From Polynucleobacter sp. JS-Polo-80-F4 (GTDB taxonomy: Bacteria > Pseudomonadota > Gammaproteobacteria > Burkholderiales > Burkholderiaceae), in NCBI RefSeq assembly GCF_018881965.1, contig NZ_JACVPI010000001.1:936018-1000017 (forward strand): a DNA stretch of 64,000 bases, in the 5' to 3' direction. Both the position numbers and the translations under genes were made by a program. This document shows positions 45,519 to 56,849 of this stretch, one piece after another; the first letter of the stretch is position 1, and every line of letters starts with the position of its first letter. The notes under the pieces are model-generated. The model was not told the DNA's origin and ran no database searches. It saw only the letters and a list, made by a program, of their open reading frames with translations.

Positions 45519-47287
45519 GGCCGGTTGGTTTTTCTACTACGCCAAATTTAGTATTGCGCCTGCCAATGTGGCGGTCGCGTTTGATGCTATTCCTCTTGTT
45601 TTTCGTTTTCATGATGCTATTGCTACGCGCATTTTGGATTCAGGGTCCAGGCAATGCTTTTTATGAAGCTAAGGGTGTTCGTGGTACTCAGCGTGAATTA
45701 GAGTTGCCAGCCAGTCGCGGGAAAATTTTGGATCGTAATGGTCAAGTTATTGCAACCAGTTTGGAGGCTAAGTCTGTTATCGCCTACAACGACACAGTCC
45801 CAGATGATTTAGCTGCCGATAAAGTTCAAAAGCTGGCAAGTCTGTTGCAAATGAGTGAGTCTGAGTTGCGTAAGAAGTTAAAAGAAGAGCGCAAACAGAT
45901 TTTCTTAAAGCGTCAAGTTGATCCTGCTGTTGCACAACAAATTAAGTTGTTAGAAATTCCAGGCATTGGCTTAAATAATGAATATCGCCGCTTCTATCCA
46001 GAAGGTGAGGCAATGGCGCATGTGGTTGGCTTTACCAACGTAAATGACAAAGGCCAAGAAGGTATGGAGCTTTCTCGGGAAGCAGAGCTAGCCGGCCATC
46101 CAGGGCAAAGACGCGTAGTAGTTGATCGACTCGGGCGCGTAGTTGATGAGATGGCGATCTTGCAATTGCCACAAAACGGAAAAGATTTAAATCTGTCTAT
46201 TGATAGCAAGATTCAGTTCTTGGCTTACAACGCTGTTAAAGATGCAGTTGAAAAGCATCATGCTAAAGCTGGTGGTGCGGTCGTTCTTGACACCCAAACA
46301 GGCGAGATTTTGGCTTTAGCAAATTACCCGAGCTACAACCCGAATGATCGAAGGTACTTAACAGGCGAGCAATTACGTAATCGTGTGTTGACCGATACGT
46401 TTGAGCCTGGCTCAACGATGAAGCCGCTGACTATCGCAATTGCATTAGAAAAAGGCGTAGTTAAGCCCGATACCAATATGGTCATTGGTGCGAAATATTT
46501 GGTTGGCCCAAAACCAATTACAGACACGCATCCTTATGGCAATTTAACAGTCGCACAGATTATTCAAAAGTCTAGCAACATCGGTACCGCTAAGATTGCT
46601 ATGAACAACCTCTCTGCTGAAGAGATGTGGGATTTCTATACGGCAGTTGGTTTGGGTCAGGCGCCAAAAATTGGCTTCCCTGGCGCTGTTGCTGGAACGG
46701 TTCATCCTTACAAGAAGTGGATGCCTACTGATCAGGCGCGTATTGCGTTCGGTTACGGTATTTCTGCTTCACTCTTCCAAGTGGCGCGTGCATATACCGT
46801 TTTTGCGCGTGATGGTGAGTTGGTGCCTTTAACCATTGAGCGAAGTCCAGATTTCAAGCCGGGCACTAAAGTCCTTTCTCCAAAAACAGCGATTGAAATG
46901 CGCAACATGATGGAAGCGGTTACTGAGCCAGGAGGCACCGCAATTAAGGCGCAAGCCGAAGGCTTCCGTGTTGGCGGCAAGACTGGAACAGCGCATAAGT
47001 TGGTTGGTAAGGGGTATGGAAATAAATACCGCGCCTACTTTGCTGGATTAGCGCCAATCAGTGCGCCACGTATAGTTGTTGCGGTAATGATTGATGAACC
47101 CACTGGCGGAAGCCATTACGGTGGTGATGTAGCAGCGCCAGTGTTCTCAACTATTGTGAGCGAAACATTACACACATTAAATGTGTTGCCTGATAGCAAA
47201 GTAAAGCAAATGGTATTGCAGGATAAGGGTCCGCAGGAGATTCAGACTGCGAATGCCCAAGCTCAACATGTGGTTTTGAAAAGATGA
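45515..47287 (+). CDS. ftsI: Peptidoglycan transpeptidase FtsI (PBP3)
   Basis: Division-specific class B penicillin-binding protein that cross-links septal peptidoglycan. A single membrane anchor lies at about 21-41; the transpeptidase motifs are S300-T-M-K303 (FEPGSTMKPL), S353-S-N355 and K489-T-G491 (GGKTGTAHK). The N-terminal pedestal contains ELPASRGKILDRNGQVIATS. The length of 590 residues is normal. Its partner FtsW is encoded in the same cluster. Confidence 0.97.
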   Translation: MRPVGFSTTPNLVLRLPMWRSRLMLFLLFFVFMMLLLRAFWIQGPGNAFYEAKGVRGTQRELELPASRGKILDRNGQVIATSLEAKSVIAYNDTVPDDLAADKVQKLASLLQMSESELRKKLKEERKQIFLKRQVDPAVAQQIKLLEIPGIGLNNEYRRFYPEGEAMAHVVGFTNVNDKGQEGMELSREAELAGHPGQRRVVVDRLGRVVDEMAILQLPQNGKDLNLSIDSKIQFLAYNAVKDAVEKHHAKAGGAVVLDTQTGEILALANYPSYNPNDRRYLTGEQLRNRVLTDTFEPGSTMKPLTIAIALEKGVVKPDTNMVIGAKYLVGPKPITDTHPYGNLTVAQIIQKSSNIGTAKIAMNNLSAEEMWDFYTAVGLGQAPKIGFPGAVAGTVHPYKKWMPTDQARIAFGYGISASLFQVARAYTVFARDGELVPLTIERSPDFKPGTKVLSPKTAIEMRNMMEAVTEPGGTAIKAQAEGFRVGGKTGTAHKLVGKGYGNKYRAYFAGLAPISAPRIVVAVMIDEPTGGSHYGGDVAAPVFSTIVSETLHTLNVLPDSKVKQMVLQDKGPQEIQTANAQAQHVVLKR

Positions 47288-48834
47288 GGGTGGACTTGAA
47301 AATAGACACCAATCATTTGATTGACCACTTACACACCCTAGCAAATGCTTCTGCAAAAGTGTGTGCGGATAGTCGCCAGATTCAGTCTGGCGATATCTTT
47401 TTTGCCTACCCCATTGGTCATGGCAATGTTTTGCGCGATGGTCGTCAATTTATTAGTGCCGCTTTAGAGTGCGGTGCAGCTGCCGTTGTCTTTGATCCAG
47501 TAGGCTTAGAAAATCAATTTATTGATCATCCGCAATGTTTTGCAGTCGAAAATCTCGCAGCAAAAGTAGGCGAGCTTTGCGCGCAGTGGTATGGCTATCC
47601 GAGCAAAGAATTAAACATCATTGGCGTCACTGGCACCAATGGCAAAACCAGTATCACGCAATGGTTAGCCCAAGCTTTGGATGCAAACAATCATCGCACC
47701 GCAGTTTTGGGTACTTTAGGTACTGGTTTCCCCGGTGCATTAGTTCAAACGGGATATACAACGCCGGATGCCCCTAAATTACAGACTCAGCTAGCAGAGT
47801 TAGCTAAGGCTGGCGCAAAACAAGTGGCGATGGAAGTATCTTCACATGCGCTACATCAAGCGCGAATTGCCGGAACTGAATTCAATTGTGCGGTATTTAC
47901 TAATCTGACGCAGGATCACCTGGATTACCACGGTAGCATGGCTGATTATGCTGAGGCAAAAGCTACATTATTTCGCCAAACCGGCCTTAAGCATGCAGTT
48001 ATCAACTTAGATGATGCTTTTGGTCGCGAGTTAGCGATGAATCTATTAGCCAAAGAGAGCTTGAAGGTCTGGGCATATGCATTGTCCCCATCAGCATTTA
48101 AGGGTTTTGAAAAATTTGGCGATCGTTTGCAACGTATTTATGCAAAAGACTCCGTGCTAACTGGTTCTGGTTATGACTCCACCTTTGTTTCTGAAGGTGT
48201 GGGTAGCGTGCAATTGCACATTCCATTACTAGGTGAATTTAATTTAAGTAATGCGCTTGCCGTATGGGCGGTATTGCTTACGCAGGATATTGGTTTCGAG
48301 AGTGCGGGTAAGAAAATAAGTCAATTGAATCCGGTACTTGGTCGTATGGAGTTAATTCGCCTGGGCAAGCAACAAAAGACGGAAGGCTTGTTAGCAGTTG
48401 TAGATTACGCACACACACCTGATGCATTAGAAAAAACCTTGCAAGCATTACGCCCTATTGCTGATCAACGTGGTGGAAAGATTTGGTGTGTATTTGGCTG
48501 TGGAGGTGATCGCGACGCTGGTAAACGTCCGCAGATGGGTGCCGTTGCTGAGCGCAATGCCGACCACGTTCTCATCACTAGCGATAATCCTCGCTCAGAA
48601 GATCCGCAAGCCATCATGAAGATGGTTCGTAGCGGTATTAAGGCGGAAGCACAAAATATCCAAATGATCGCCGATCGCGCGGCAGCCATCATGGCTGCAA
48701 TTCGTCATGCTGACACGCGCGATATTGTCTTAGTTGCTGGTAAAGGTCATGAAACTACCCAAGAAATTAATGGCAAGAAATTTGATTTCTCTGACCAAGA
48801 GCATATTCGCTTAGCTGCGGGAGGTGGGGTCTGA
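47284..48834 (+). CDS. murE: UDP-MurNAc-L-Ala-D-Glu:meso-diaminopimelate ligase
   Basis: Adds the third amino acid of the peptidoglycan stem. The ATP loop is GVTGTNGKTSITQWL (about 115-129) and the DNPR motif in ITSDNPRSEDPQ marks specificity for meso-diaminopimelate, as expected for a Gram-negative. The segment EVSSHALHQARIAG holds further conserved residues. The 516-residue length is normal. It overlaps ftsI (ATGA) and its TGA shares a base with the murF ATG. Confidence 0.97.
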   Translation: MRVDLKIDTNHLIDHLHTLANASAKVCADSRQIQSGDIFFAYPIGHGNVLRDGRQFISAALECGAAAVVFDPVGLENQFIDHPQCFAVENLAAKVGELCAQWYGYPSKELNIIGVTGTNGKTSITQWLAQALDANNHRTAVLGTLGTGFPGALVQTGYTTPDAPKLQTQLAELAKAGAKQVAMEVSSHALHQARIAGTEFNCAVFTNLTQDHLDYHGSMADYAEAKATLFRQTGLKHAVINLDDAFGRELAMNLLAKESLKVWAYALSPSAFKGFEKFGDRLQRIYAKDSVLTGSGYDSTFVSEGVGSVQLHIPLLGEFNLSNALAVWAVLLTQDIGFESAGKKISQLNPVLGRMELIRLGKQQKTEGLLAVVDYAHTPDALEKTLQALRPIADQRGGKIWCVFGCGGDRDAGKRPQMGAVAERNADHVLITSDNPRSEDPQAIMKMVRSGIKAEAQNIQMIADRAAAIMAAIRHADTRDIVLVAGKGHETTQEINGKKFDFSDQEHIRLAAGGGV

Positions 48835-50282
48835 TGTCAGTCATGACAACGCTTGCGCAAGCTCAGGCCATGCTACCTGGAAGCACATTGATTAACGCGT
48901 CCGCAGAGGCTGCGCAGGAATTAGTCATTTCTCGGGTAGGCACAGATAGTCGTCAGATCGATCGCAATGAATTATTTGTTGCCTTAGTTGGCGAGCGCTT
49001 TGATGCACATGATTTTTTAACTGATGTAGCTAAGGCTGGAGCTGGTGCAGCACTCATTAGTAGTCAAGATAAAGTGCCGGCAGACTTACCTGCAATTTGC
49101 GTTTCAAATACCCGTATTGGATTGGGGAATTTAGCAAAAGCATGGCGTGCTAATCATCCTATTCCTTTGGCATTAGTTACAGGTAGCAACGGCAAGACCA
49201 CTGTTAAGGAAATGATTGCCTCCATTTTCAAAGCGGCAGTTGGCGAGCAACATACTTTGGTTACTAAAGGTAATTTAAATAACGATATTGGTTTGCCATT
49301 AACGCTCTTGAAATTGCGCTCAACAGATCGTCTCGCAGTCGTTGAGCTCGGCATGAATCATCCCGGTGAAACTGCACAGTTGGCTGCAATTGCACAAGCA
49401 AATATTGCGTTAATTAATAACGCTCAACGAGAGCATCAGGAGTTTATGGCAACGGTTGCAGCCGTTGCAGAAGAGCACTCTGATGCAATTCATGCTTTGC
49501 CAAGTGATGGTGTTGCCGTATTCCCTGCAGATTCAGAATTTGCAAATGTTTGGCGTCAGGCTGCTGCGGGTCGCCAGGTAATTGACTTTGTTCTCTCGTC
49601 TGCACAGAGTAAAAATTCAGCTTCAGTTACTGGAAGTCTATTAAGCAACGGCATGGTGCAGATACAAACGGAGCAGGGCTCTATAGAAGTTCAGTTAAAT
49701 ACTTTAGGTAGTCACAATGTCCGTAATGCTCTAGCTGCAAGTGCTGTTGGTATAGCGGCTGGAGTAAATCTTGAAAAGATTAAGCAGGGTCTTGAATCGT
49801 TCTTACCAGTAAATGGTCGTATGCAGGCAAAAGTGATTGATTCAAATCACACCTTAATTGACGATAGCTATAACGCCAATCCTGATTCCGTAAGGGCAGC
49901 AATTGATGCCTTAAAACAATCCGGCAACTTATCTTGGTTGATTTTGGGTGATATGGGTGAAGTTGGTAATCAAGGGCCAGAGTTCCATCGAGAAGTCGGT
50001 GCCTATGCAGCAGAACAGGGTATCTCAAAGATATTTGCCTTAGGCGAGCAATGCGAATTTGCTCTGCAGGGATTTAATGGAGTTGCTAGAAATAATGAGG
50101 CGCAATCTAGCGCATTACATTTCTCCGACATGGATAGTCTGATTGCGCAATTAAGAGATGCGCTACATGCACAGTCTAGCGGCAGCAATCAACACCTCAA
50201 TATTTTGGTTAAAGGTTCACGGTTTATGCGCATGGAGCGTGTAGTGCAGGCTTTGTTAGAGGAGGCTAAAACATGCTCTTAA
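48834..50282 (+). CDS. murF: UDP-MurNAc-tripeptide:D-Ala-D-Ala ligase
   Basis: Completes the cytoplasmic UDP-MurNAc-pentapeptide. The ATP loop is [18 protein letters not shown], followed by [13 protein letters not shown] and ELGMNHPGE; the C-terminal domain has [16 protein letters not shown]. The 482-residue length is usual. It overlaps murE by one base and mraY by ten. Confidence 0.97.
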   Translation: MSVMTTLAQAQAMLPGSTLINASAEAAQELVISRVGTDSRQIDRNELFVALVGERFDAHDFLTDVAKAGAGAALISSQDKVPADLPAICVSNTRIGLGNLAKAWRANHPIPLALVTGSNGKTTVKEMIASIFKAAVGEQHTLVTKGNLNNDIGLPLTLLKLRSTDRLAVVELGMNHPGETAQLAAIAQANIALINNAQREHQEFMATVAAVAEEHSDAIHALPSDGVAVFPADSEFANVWRQAAAGRQVIDFVLSSAQSKNSASVTGSLLSNGMVQIQTEQGSIEVQLNTLGSHNVRNALAASAVGIAAGVNLEKIKQGLESFLPVNGRMQAKVIDSNHTLIDDSYNANPDSVRAAIDALKQSGNLSWLILGDMGEVGNQGPEFHREVGAYAAEQGISKIFALGEQCEFALQGFNGVARNNEAQSSALHFSDMDSLIAQLRDALHAQSSGSNQHLNILVKGSRFMRMERVVQALLEEAKTCS

Positions 50283-51442
50283 TGTTGGCGCAATGGTTGC
50301 AAGATGATTTCGGATTTTTCCGAGTATTTAACTACATCACCTTTAGAGCAGTGATGGCAACAGTAACTGCTTTGTTAATTGGTTTGGCTGCAGGACCTTG
50401 GGTGATTCGTAAATTGGCTGCCTTAAAAATGGGGCAAGCCGTTCGCACTGATGGACCGCAAACCCATTTGGTGAAATCAGGTACCCCAACGATGGGTGGT
50501 GTATTGATTTTGATAGGTATCTTTATCTCATGCATGTTGTGGGCTGATTTAAGTAATCGATTTATTTGGATTGTGATGATCGTTACTTTTGGCTTTGGTC
50601 TAGTAGGCTGGGTAGATGACTACCGTAAAGTGGTTTACAAAGATCCCAAGGGTATGGCCTCAAGAGAAAAGTTTTTCTGGCAAACCTTAATTGGATTATT
50701 TGCTGCTATCTACTTGGCGTTTTCAGTTTCTGAGGTAAACAACCTCAAGGTGCTGCAATTGTTCTATGAGTGGCTCAGAAGTGGCTTTGCTCTAGATCTA
50801 CCTGCAAAAACCAATTTATTAATACCATTCATGAAGGAAGTGAGCTACCCACTAGGAATAATGGGTTTCATTATCTTGAGTTATCTGGTGATTGTTGGCA
50901 GCAGTAATGCTGTCAATCTGACTGATGGCCTTGATGGCCTGGTCATTATGCCGGTGATTTTAGTGGGGGCTGCTTTAGGTGCCTTTGCCTATGTGATGGG
51001 TAATGCGATTTATGCAAAGTATCTCCTCTTTCCTTATATTCCTGGGGCTGGTGAGTTAATGATTTTTTGCGGCGCCATGGGTGGTGCTGGTCTCGCCTTC
51101 CTTTGGTACAACACGCACCCAGCGCAAGTATTCATGGGCGATGTAGGCGCGCTAGCTTTGGGTGGAGCGCTGGGCACTATCGCTGTGATTGTTCGTCAAG
51201 AAATTGTGTTATTTGTGATGGGCGGTATTTTCGTTGCCGAGACTGTCTCAGTCATGCTTCAAGTAACTTGGTTCAAGTTCACCAAAAAACATTTTGGTGA
51301 AGGCCGTCGAATTTTCCGGATGGCTCCATTGCATCACCATTTTGAATTGGGTGGATGGAAGGAGACACAAGTGGTTGTACGTTTCTGGATCATCACCATT
51401 CTTTTAGTCTTAATTGGCTTGTCTAGCTTGAAGTTACGGTAA
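50273..51442 (+). CDS. mraY: Phospho-MurNAc-pentapeptide transferase MraY
   Basis: Membrane enzyme that makes lipid I from UDP-MurNAc-pentapeptide and undecaprenyl phosphate. About ten hydrophobic helices are present, with cytoplasmic motifs [23 protein letters not shown], the aspartate-rich NLTDGLDGL and [15 protein letters not shown], and the late [21 protein letters not shown] lies 8 bases before the ATG at 50273, inside the end of murF. The 389-residue length is normal for the beta subdivision. Confidence 0.97.
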   Translation: MLLMLAQWLQDDFGFFRVFNYITFRAVMATVTALLIGLAAGPWVIRKLAALKMGQAVRTDGPQTHLVKSGTPTMGGVLILIGIFISCMLWADLSNRFIWIVMIVTFGFGLVGWVDDYRKVVYKDPKGMASREKFFWQTLIGLFAAIYLAFSVSEVNNLKVLQLFYEWLRSGFALDLPAKTNLLIPFMKEVSYPLGIMGFIILSYLVIVGSSNAVNLTDGLDGLVIMPVILVGAALGAFAYVMGNAIYAKYLLFPYIPGAGELMIFCGAMGGAGLAFLWYNTHPAQVFMGDVGALALGGALGTIAVIVRQEIVLFVMGGIFVAETVSVMLQVTWFKFTKKHFGEGRRIFRMAPLHHHFELGGWKETQVVVRFWIITILLVLIGLSSLKLR

Positions 51443-51455
51443 TCCAAAATTTAAT

Positions 51456-53078
51456 ATGTTGATCTTAGAAAATACCTTTGCAAATTCAGCTTTCATGGCT
51501 GATGAAGGCTATCAAGCACCCCACCGATTCCTTATTTTAGGGTTGGGTGAGTCAGGTGTTGCCATGGCAAAGTGGTGCTTGCGTAATGGCGCAGAAGTAC
51601 GCTTGGCAGATACGCGTGATCAATCAACATTTACTGAAAAACAAAATGCTTGGCTCGATGAGCTTCGAATTGCAGGTTTAAAAGATGTTTGTTTTGGTCC
51701 TTTGAGTGAAGATCTGCTCAAAAATATTGATGTGATTGGTATCAGCCCGGGTCTTTCTCCAGTGCAGGACCCAACTTATTCTTTTTTAGTAAAGGCTGAC
51801 GAAGCTGAGATCGATGTTTGGAGCGAATTAGAATTTTTTGCTCGTGCAATTGCTGCTGTAAGTCGCATGGCGCAAGCACAAGAGTTAAGTTATGAGACTT
51901 CAGTATTGGCTATTACTGGTACTAATGGCAAAACAACCACCACCGCATTAACTGGCCAGCTCTGCGAACGCGCAGGTAAGAAGGTTGCTGTTGCAGGAAA
52001 CATTAGTCCGGCTGCTTTAGATAAGCTCATGAACTGCTTGGATTTGGCAGATCAAATTACGGATATGCCAGATATTTGGGTATTAGAGCTCTCAAGTTTC
52101 CAGTTGGTCTACACCCATACGCTGAATGCTACGGCGGCAACCGTCTTGAATATCACCCAAGACCATTTAGATTGGCATGGTGATATGAAGGCTTATGCAG
52201 AGGCTAAGTCAAAAATATTTGGCGCCGATACAGTATGTGTACTGAATCGAGATGATTCATTGGTGATGGGCTTACTTTCTGAAGAGCAAAAGGCTGAGAA
52301 ATCTATTGTGACTTTTGGCTCTAACCGTCCAGATGAGCAAGGCGCTTTTGGTATTGAGCACGACTTACGCGCAGGTGGAATTGATTGGCTCGTATGGGCT
52401 GAAGTTGACGAAGATGTTGAACCAAAACCCAAGCGTCGTCGTAAGTCTGCAGCTATAGAGGAAGATGAGCCATTGCGACTGAAGCGCTTGATTCCAGCGG
52501 ATGCTTTAAGAATACGTGGACGTCACAACGCATTAAACGCCTTAGCTGCACTTGCCTTAGCGCGTGCTGCAAATTTACCAATGAATGTTTTATTGCATGG
52601 TTTACGTGATTACCATGGCGAACCACACCGTGTACAGAGTATTGCGATTGTTAAAGATGTTGAGTATGTGGATGACAGCAAGGGCACTAATGTAGGCGCT
52701 ACTGTTGCTGCATTGAATGGCCTCGGTAGTAATGAATCCGGCAAACGTATTTGGTTGATTGCTGGTGGCGATGGGAAAGGTCAAGATTTCAGTCCATTGC
52801 GTGAACCGGCCTTGCGTTTTGTTAAGGGCGCATTCTTGATTGGCAAGGATGGGTCTGCAATAAGCGAGGCTTTAGGTTCCGATATTCGCAGTACAAATTG
52901 TGGTGATCTGAAGTCCGCTGTTCAGGCTGCGGCAGCACAAGCTATATCCGGGGATTTGGTGCTACTTTCGCCTGCTTGCGCAAGCTTAGATCAATTCCGC
53001 GACTACGTTGAGCGCGCTCAAGTATTTGCTTCAGAGGTTGAAGAATTAGGAATGCAGTTTGAAGGAGTTCAAGCATGA
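51456..53078 (+). CDS. murD: UDP-MurNAc-L-Ala:D-Glu ligase MurD (long form)
   Basis: Adds D-glutamate to UDP-MurNAc-L-alanine. The Rossmann-like start ILGLGESGVAMAKWCLRNGA, the ATP loop AITGTNGKTTTTALTG and the later DDSKGTNVGATVAAL are clear. At 540 residues the protein is about 100 longer than E. coli MurD; an extra, highly charged stretch in the middle (about residues 307-345, including KPKRRRKSAAIEEDEPL) explains part of it. Related Burkholderiales enzymes also have an insert here, as far as I recall. An internal ATG at 51495 is a possible alternative start. It overlaps ftsW by ATGA. Confidence 0.95.
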   Translation: MLILENTFANSAFMADEGYQAPHRFLILGLGESGVAMAKWCLRNGAEVRLADTRDQSTFTEKQNAWLDELRIAGLKDVCFGPLSEDLLKNIDVIGISPGLSPVQDPTYSFLVKADEAEIDVWSELEFFARAIAAVSRMAQAQELSYETSVLAITGTNGKTTTTALTGQLCERAGKKVAVAGNISPAALDKLMNCLDLADQITDMPDIWVLELSSFQLVYTHTLNATAATVLNITQDHLDWHGDMKAYAEAKSKIFGADTVCVLNRDDSLVMGLLSEEQKAEKSIVTFGSNRPDEQGAFGIEHDLRAGGIDWLVWAEVDEDVEPKPKRRRKSAAIEEDEPLRLKRLIPADALRIRGRHNALNALAALALARAANLPMNVLLHGLRDYHGEPHRVQSIAIVKDVEYVDDSKGTNVGATVAALNGLGSNESGKRIWLIAGGDGKGQDFSPLREPALRFVKGAFLIGKDGSAISEALGSDIRSTNCGDLKSAVQAAAAQAISGDLVLLSPACASLDQFRDYVERAQVFASEVEELGMQFEGVQA

Positions 53079-54346
53079 ACTTAAAAGAAAAGTTATTTCC
53101 TGAAAATCGCCTTGGATTAAATCGCTTCTGGAATTTTTCTCGCGGTGGAATTGATAACTTCCGCACTGGTTTACGCGATGCTGTTTCTGGAGTTGAGCAA
53201 ACTCGTTCACGCATGATGGATTACGACCAGTTACTCGTGTGGGCAGTCCTGTCACTGATGCTGATTGGTTTGGTAATGGTGTACTCCGCCTCAATTACTT
53301 TAGCTGATGGCCCTAAGTACGCTAACTACAGTAGCAACTTCTTCCTTATTCGTCATGTCATCTCCCTAGCAATTGCGATTGGCGTCGGAATCTGGGCCTT
53401 TAAGATTCCCACTAAGGTATGGGATCGTTATTCACCAGTGATTTTTGGGTTTACTGTCTTGCTACTGATTGCTGTTTTGATTCCTGGCATTGGTAAAGGC
53501 GTGAATGGTGCAAAGCGCTGGATTCCATTGGGCCTAATGAACTTTCAGCCCTCCGAGTTAATGAAGTTTGCCGCTGTGATCTTTGCAGCAAGCTATACCG
53601 TTCAACGTCAAGAATATCTCCATTCTTTTGTTAAAGGTATGCTGCCTATGGGTATTGCGGTTGCTCTGGTGGGCGGCTTGTTAATGGCAGAGCCTGACAT
53701 GGGTGCATTTGTAGTGGTTGCCTTGATTGCATTTGGCATCCTCTTTTTGGGCGGTATTAATGCCAAGTTATTCGGTGGCTTGATTGCTGTTGGTCTTATG
53801 AGCGGTGCAACGATGATTGCGCTATCTCCGTTTCGTCGTGGACGCATGTTGGCTTTTATGGATCCATGGCAAGTAGATAACGCTGCCAATAAGGGCTATC
53901 AATTAACCCATTCACTCATGGCGTTTGGCCGAGGCGAATGGTTTGGTACAGGGCTTGGCGGTAGTGTAGAAAAATTGCATTACCTACCAGAAGCGCATAC
54001 CGACTTCATCATGGCGGTGATTGGTGAAGAATTAGGTTTCGTTGGTGTAGTGGTCATGATCTTCTTGTTCTATTGGATCGTACGTCGCGCCTTCTTAATT
54101 GGTCGCACTGCTTTGCAATTGGATCGTAGCTTTGCTGGTCTTGCTGCTAAAGGCGTCGCTATTTGGATTGGCTGGCAAGCATTCATCAATATGGGTGTGA
54201 ACCTTGGGCTGCTTCCAACCAAAGGTTTGACTTTGCCATTGGTCAGTTATGGCGGCTCTGGAATTCTGATGAACGCAGTGGCTGTAGCAATGTTGCTGCG
54301 TATCGATTTTGAAAATCGCATCCTCATGCGCGGAGGGAAGCTGTGA
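53075..54346 (+). CDS. ftsW: Lipid II polymerase FtsW (SEDS family)
   Basis: SEDS-family glycosyltransferase that polymerises septal glycan together with FtsI. Ten hydrophobic helices; conserved segments include the WIPLGLMNFQPSELMKFAAV loop, the catalytic-type Asp region in MAEPDMGAF, YLPEAHTDFIMAVIGEELG, and GLTLPLVSYGGSG near the end. An N-terminal cytoplasmic extension of about 45 residues precedes the first helix; an ATG pair at about 53213 would remove it, but the ATGA overlap with murD supports the longer form. The length of 423 residues is usual. Confidence 0.96.
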   Translation: MNLKEKLFPENRLGLNRFWNFSRGGIDNFRTGLRDAVSGVEQTRSRMMDYDQLLVWAVLSLMLIGLVMVYSASITLADGPKYANYSSNFFLIRHVISLAIAIGVGIWAFKIPTKVWDRYSPVIFGFTVLLLIAVLIPGIGKGVNGAKRWIPLGLMNFQPSELMKFAAVIFAASYTVQRQEYLHSFVKGMLPMGIAVALVGGLLMAEPDMGAFVVVALIAFGILFLGGINAKLFGGLIAVGLMSGATMIALSPFRRGRMLAFMDPWQVDNAANKGYQLTHSLMAFGRGEWFGTGLGGSVEKLHYLPEAHTDFIMAVIGEELGFVGVVVMIFLFYWIVRRAFLIGRTALQLDRSFAGLAAKGVAIWIGWQAFINMGVNLGLLPTKGLTLPLVSYGGSGILMNAVAVAMLLRIDFENRILMRGGKL

Positions 54347-55416
54347 CAAAACCCTCTATTCTGGTGATGGCTGGCGGTACTGGGGGACATATTTTCCCAG
54401 GCCTTGCTGTCGCTGAATATTTGCGGATTTGCGGTTGGAATGTCTCTTGGTTAGGTAACCAAGCGGGCATGGAATATCGTCTTGTGAAGTCTTGTGATTT
54501 TCCATTTGAGGCAGTTGATTTTGGCGGTCTACGAGGCAAGGGTTTAAAAACAAAGCTGATGTTGCCTATCAATCTCATACGTGCATGCTTCCAAAGCTGG
54601 AAGATTATGCGTCGTATAAAACCAAATGTTGTTTTGGGTATGGGCGGCTACATTACTTTCCCAGGTGGATTGGTTACTAAATTTTTGAAGCGCCCTTTAG
54701 TTTTGCATGAGGCAAATTCGGTTGCTGGTAGTGCAAATTTGGCGCTGAGCAAAATTGCAATGCGTACGCTCACTGGATTCCCTGAAGCGATGGCTCATGC
54801 AGAGTGGGTGGGCAATCCGATTCGTGAAGAGTTTGATCATATGCTTGCACCCGCAGCTCGTTATGACCAGCGCCAAGGCCCACTCTCAATATTAGTAGTA
54901 GGTGGTAGCTTAGGTGCCGCGGCCCTAAATGAAAATATCCCCGCTGCGCTGTCATTAATTCCAGAAGAGTCACGCCCTAAAGTCATTCATCAGGCGGGTG
55001 ATAAGCATTTAGCTGATCTGCAAAAACGGTACATCGATCTCGGTGTGGTTGCAGATGTTCGTCCTTTTATTGATGACATGCCTGCTGCGTATTCACAGGC
55101 AGATTTGGTGATTTGTCGCTCGGGCGCTATGACTGTCTCTGAAATAGCCGCTTGTGGAGTTGCGTCTTGCCTTATCCCTTTCCCATTTGCAATTGATGAT
55201 CACCAAACCGCAAATGCACAATTTTTATCAAATTCTGATGCAGCAGTTCTGTTGCCACAGCCATCGCTCAATCCTCAAGATTTAGCAATGATGATTCAAA
55301 ACTTCAATCGCACAGAATTAAAAGAGATGGCATTGCGTGCACATGCATTAGCAAAGCCACATGCAACTCAGCGAGTAGCTGAAGTATGTGCAGATTGTGC
55401 GGGGGTGGGTATATGA
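54343..55416 (+). CDS. murG: Lipid II synthase MurG
   Basis: Membrane-associated GT28 enzyme that adds GlcNAc to lipid I. The N-terminal glycine-rich loop [16 protein letters not shown], the [15 protein letters not shown] segment and the C-terminal UDP-GlcNAc-binding region [20 protein letters not shown] are present. The start is a GTG overlapping the ftsW stop, with GGAGGG upstream. The length of 357 residues is standard. Confidence 0.97.
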   Translation: MTKPSILVMAGGTGGHIFPGLAVAEYLRICGWNVSWLGNQAGMEYRLVKSCDFPFEAVDFGGLRGKGLKTKLMLPINLIRACFQSWKIMRRIKPNVVLGMGGYITFPGGLVTKFLKRPLVLHEANSVAGSANLALSKIAMRTLTGFPEAMAHAEWVGNPIREEFDHMLAPAARYDQRQGPLSILVVGGSLGAAALNENIPAALSLIPEESRPKVIHQAGDKHLADLQKRYIDLGVVADVRPFIDDMPAAYSQADLVICRSGAMTVSEIAACGVASCLIPFPFAIDDHQTANAQFLSNSDAAVLLPQPSLNPQDLAMMIQNFNRTELKEMALRAHALAKPHATQRVAEVCADCAGVGI

Positions 55417-56849
55417 AGCATATCGTTCAGCAAATACATTTCATCGGTATCGGTGGTGCTGGCATGAGCGGCATTGCTGAAGTACTTTTGAATTTGGGTT
55501 ACCAGGTTTCGGGATCCGATCTTGCCGATGGTGCAGTGACTAAGCGTCTAAGAGAGTTGGGTGCGGTCATTCATATTGGCCATGACCCTAAAAATATTGG
55601 CACCGCTGAAGCTGTAGTGATATCCACTGCCGTTGCGGGCAATAACCCAGAAGTTTTGGCTGCACGTGCGGCAAAGGTTCCAGTCATTCAACGCGCAGTG
55701 ATGTTGGGTGAGTTAATGCGCCTAAAGCAGGGTATTGCGATTGCGGGAACGCACGGTAAGACGACTACCACTAGCTTAGTAGCATCAGTTTTAGCTGAAG
55801 GCGGATTAGACCCAACATTTGTCATTGGTGGGAAACTGAATTCAGCAGGTGCCAACGCCCGTTTGGGACGTGGCGATTTCATTGTTGTAGAGGCAGACGA
55901 ATCAGATGCTTCTTTCTTGCAGTTATTCCCCGCAATGGAAGTGGTAACCAATATTGATGCTGATCATATGGATACCTATCAACATGATATGGCGCGTCTA
56001 AAGCAGGCATTTGTACAGTTTATTCAGCGTATGCCGTTCTATGGTGTGGCAGTGCTGTGTATTGATGATGCAAATGTACGTGACATCATTCCATTTGTGT
56101 CTCAGCCAGTGCTACGTTATGGCACATCAGAAGAGGCGGATATCCGCGCAAGTAATGTTCGTGCAGATGGCACTCAAATGCACTTCACGGTTGATCGTCG
56201 CACGGTGCGGAGACATGGAAATAAGCCTGGTCCGCTAAATATCACCCTGAATTTACCGGGCTTACATAATGTTCGTAATGCCTTGGCTGCCATTGGAATT
56301 GCGACAGAGTTAGGCGTAGGTGATGAGGCAATTATTAAGGCTCTATCCGAGTTTGGCGGTGTAGGTCGTCGTTTCCAGCGTTATGGAGAAATTCCACTGA
56401 CATCTGGCGGCAGCTTTACCTTGATTGATGATTATGGACATCATCCAGTTGAGATGGCTGCAACGCTAGCTGCAGCTAGAGGTGCTTTTCCAGATCGTCG
56501 CTTGGTCTTGGCATTCCAACCGCACCGCTTTACTAGAACGCGTGACTGCTTTGGTGAATTTGTGCAGGTCCTCAAGAGTTTTGACGCTTTGGTTTTGACG
56601 GACGTATATCCAGCAGGCGAAGCAAAAATTCCAGGCGCTGATAGCAAGAGCTTGATGAAGGCCGCGGTTGCTGAGGACAAGAATTCTAAAACCTTATTAA
56701 ATGTAAGTGCAGTGGCTTACGCTGCAAATATTGCCGAGATGCCAGAAAAATTGAGTCAAGTTTTAAAAGATGGTGATGTTTTAATCACGATGGGTGCAGG
56801 ATCGATTTCTGCTTTGCCGCATACGCTTTCGGAGGCAAAGAATGTCTAA
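55413..56849 (+). CDS. murC: UDP-MurNAc:L-alanine ligase MurC
   Basis: First of the Mur ligases. N-terminal [23 protein letters not shown] loop [31 protein letters not shown] and the C-terminal [15 protein letters not shown] are all present. The frame extends upstream to 55386, but the ATG at 55413, which overlaps the murG stop (ATGA) and has GGGGGTGGG before it, is the natural start; the product has 478 residues. It overlaps ddl by 8 bases. Confidence 0.97.
   Translation: MKHIVQQIHFIGIGGAGMSGIAEVLLNLGYQVSGSDLADGAVTKRLRELGAVIHIGHDPKNIGTAEAVVISTAVAGNNPEVLAARAAKVPVIQRAVMLGELMRLKQGIAIAGTHGKTTTTSLVASVLAEGGLDPTFVIGGKLNSAGANARLGRGDFIVVEADESDASFLQLFPAMEVVTNIDADHMDTYQHDMARLKQAFVQFIQRMPFYGVAVLCIDDANVRDIIPFVSQPVLRYGTSEEADIRASNVRADGTQMHFTVDRRTVRRHGNKPGPLNITLNLPGLHNVRNALAAIGIATELGVGDEAIIKALSEFGGVGRRFQRYGEIPLTSGGSFTLIDDYGHHPVEMAATLAAARGAFPDRRLVLAFQPHRFTRTRDCFGEFVQVLKSFDALVLTDVYPAGEAKIPGADSKSLMKAAVAEDKNSKTLLNVSAVAYAANIAEMPEKLSQVLKDGDVLITMGAGSISALPHTLSEAKNV

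Noticed and set aside
55386..55412. Upstream start for murC
   Set aside because: The ATG at 55413 forms the usual ATGA overlap with murG and starts the known N-terminal fold.
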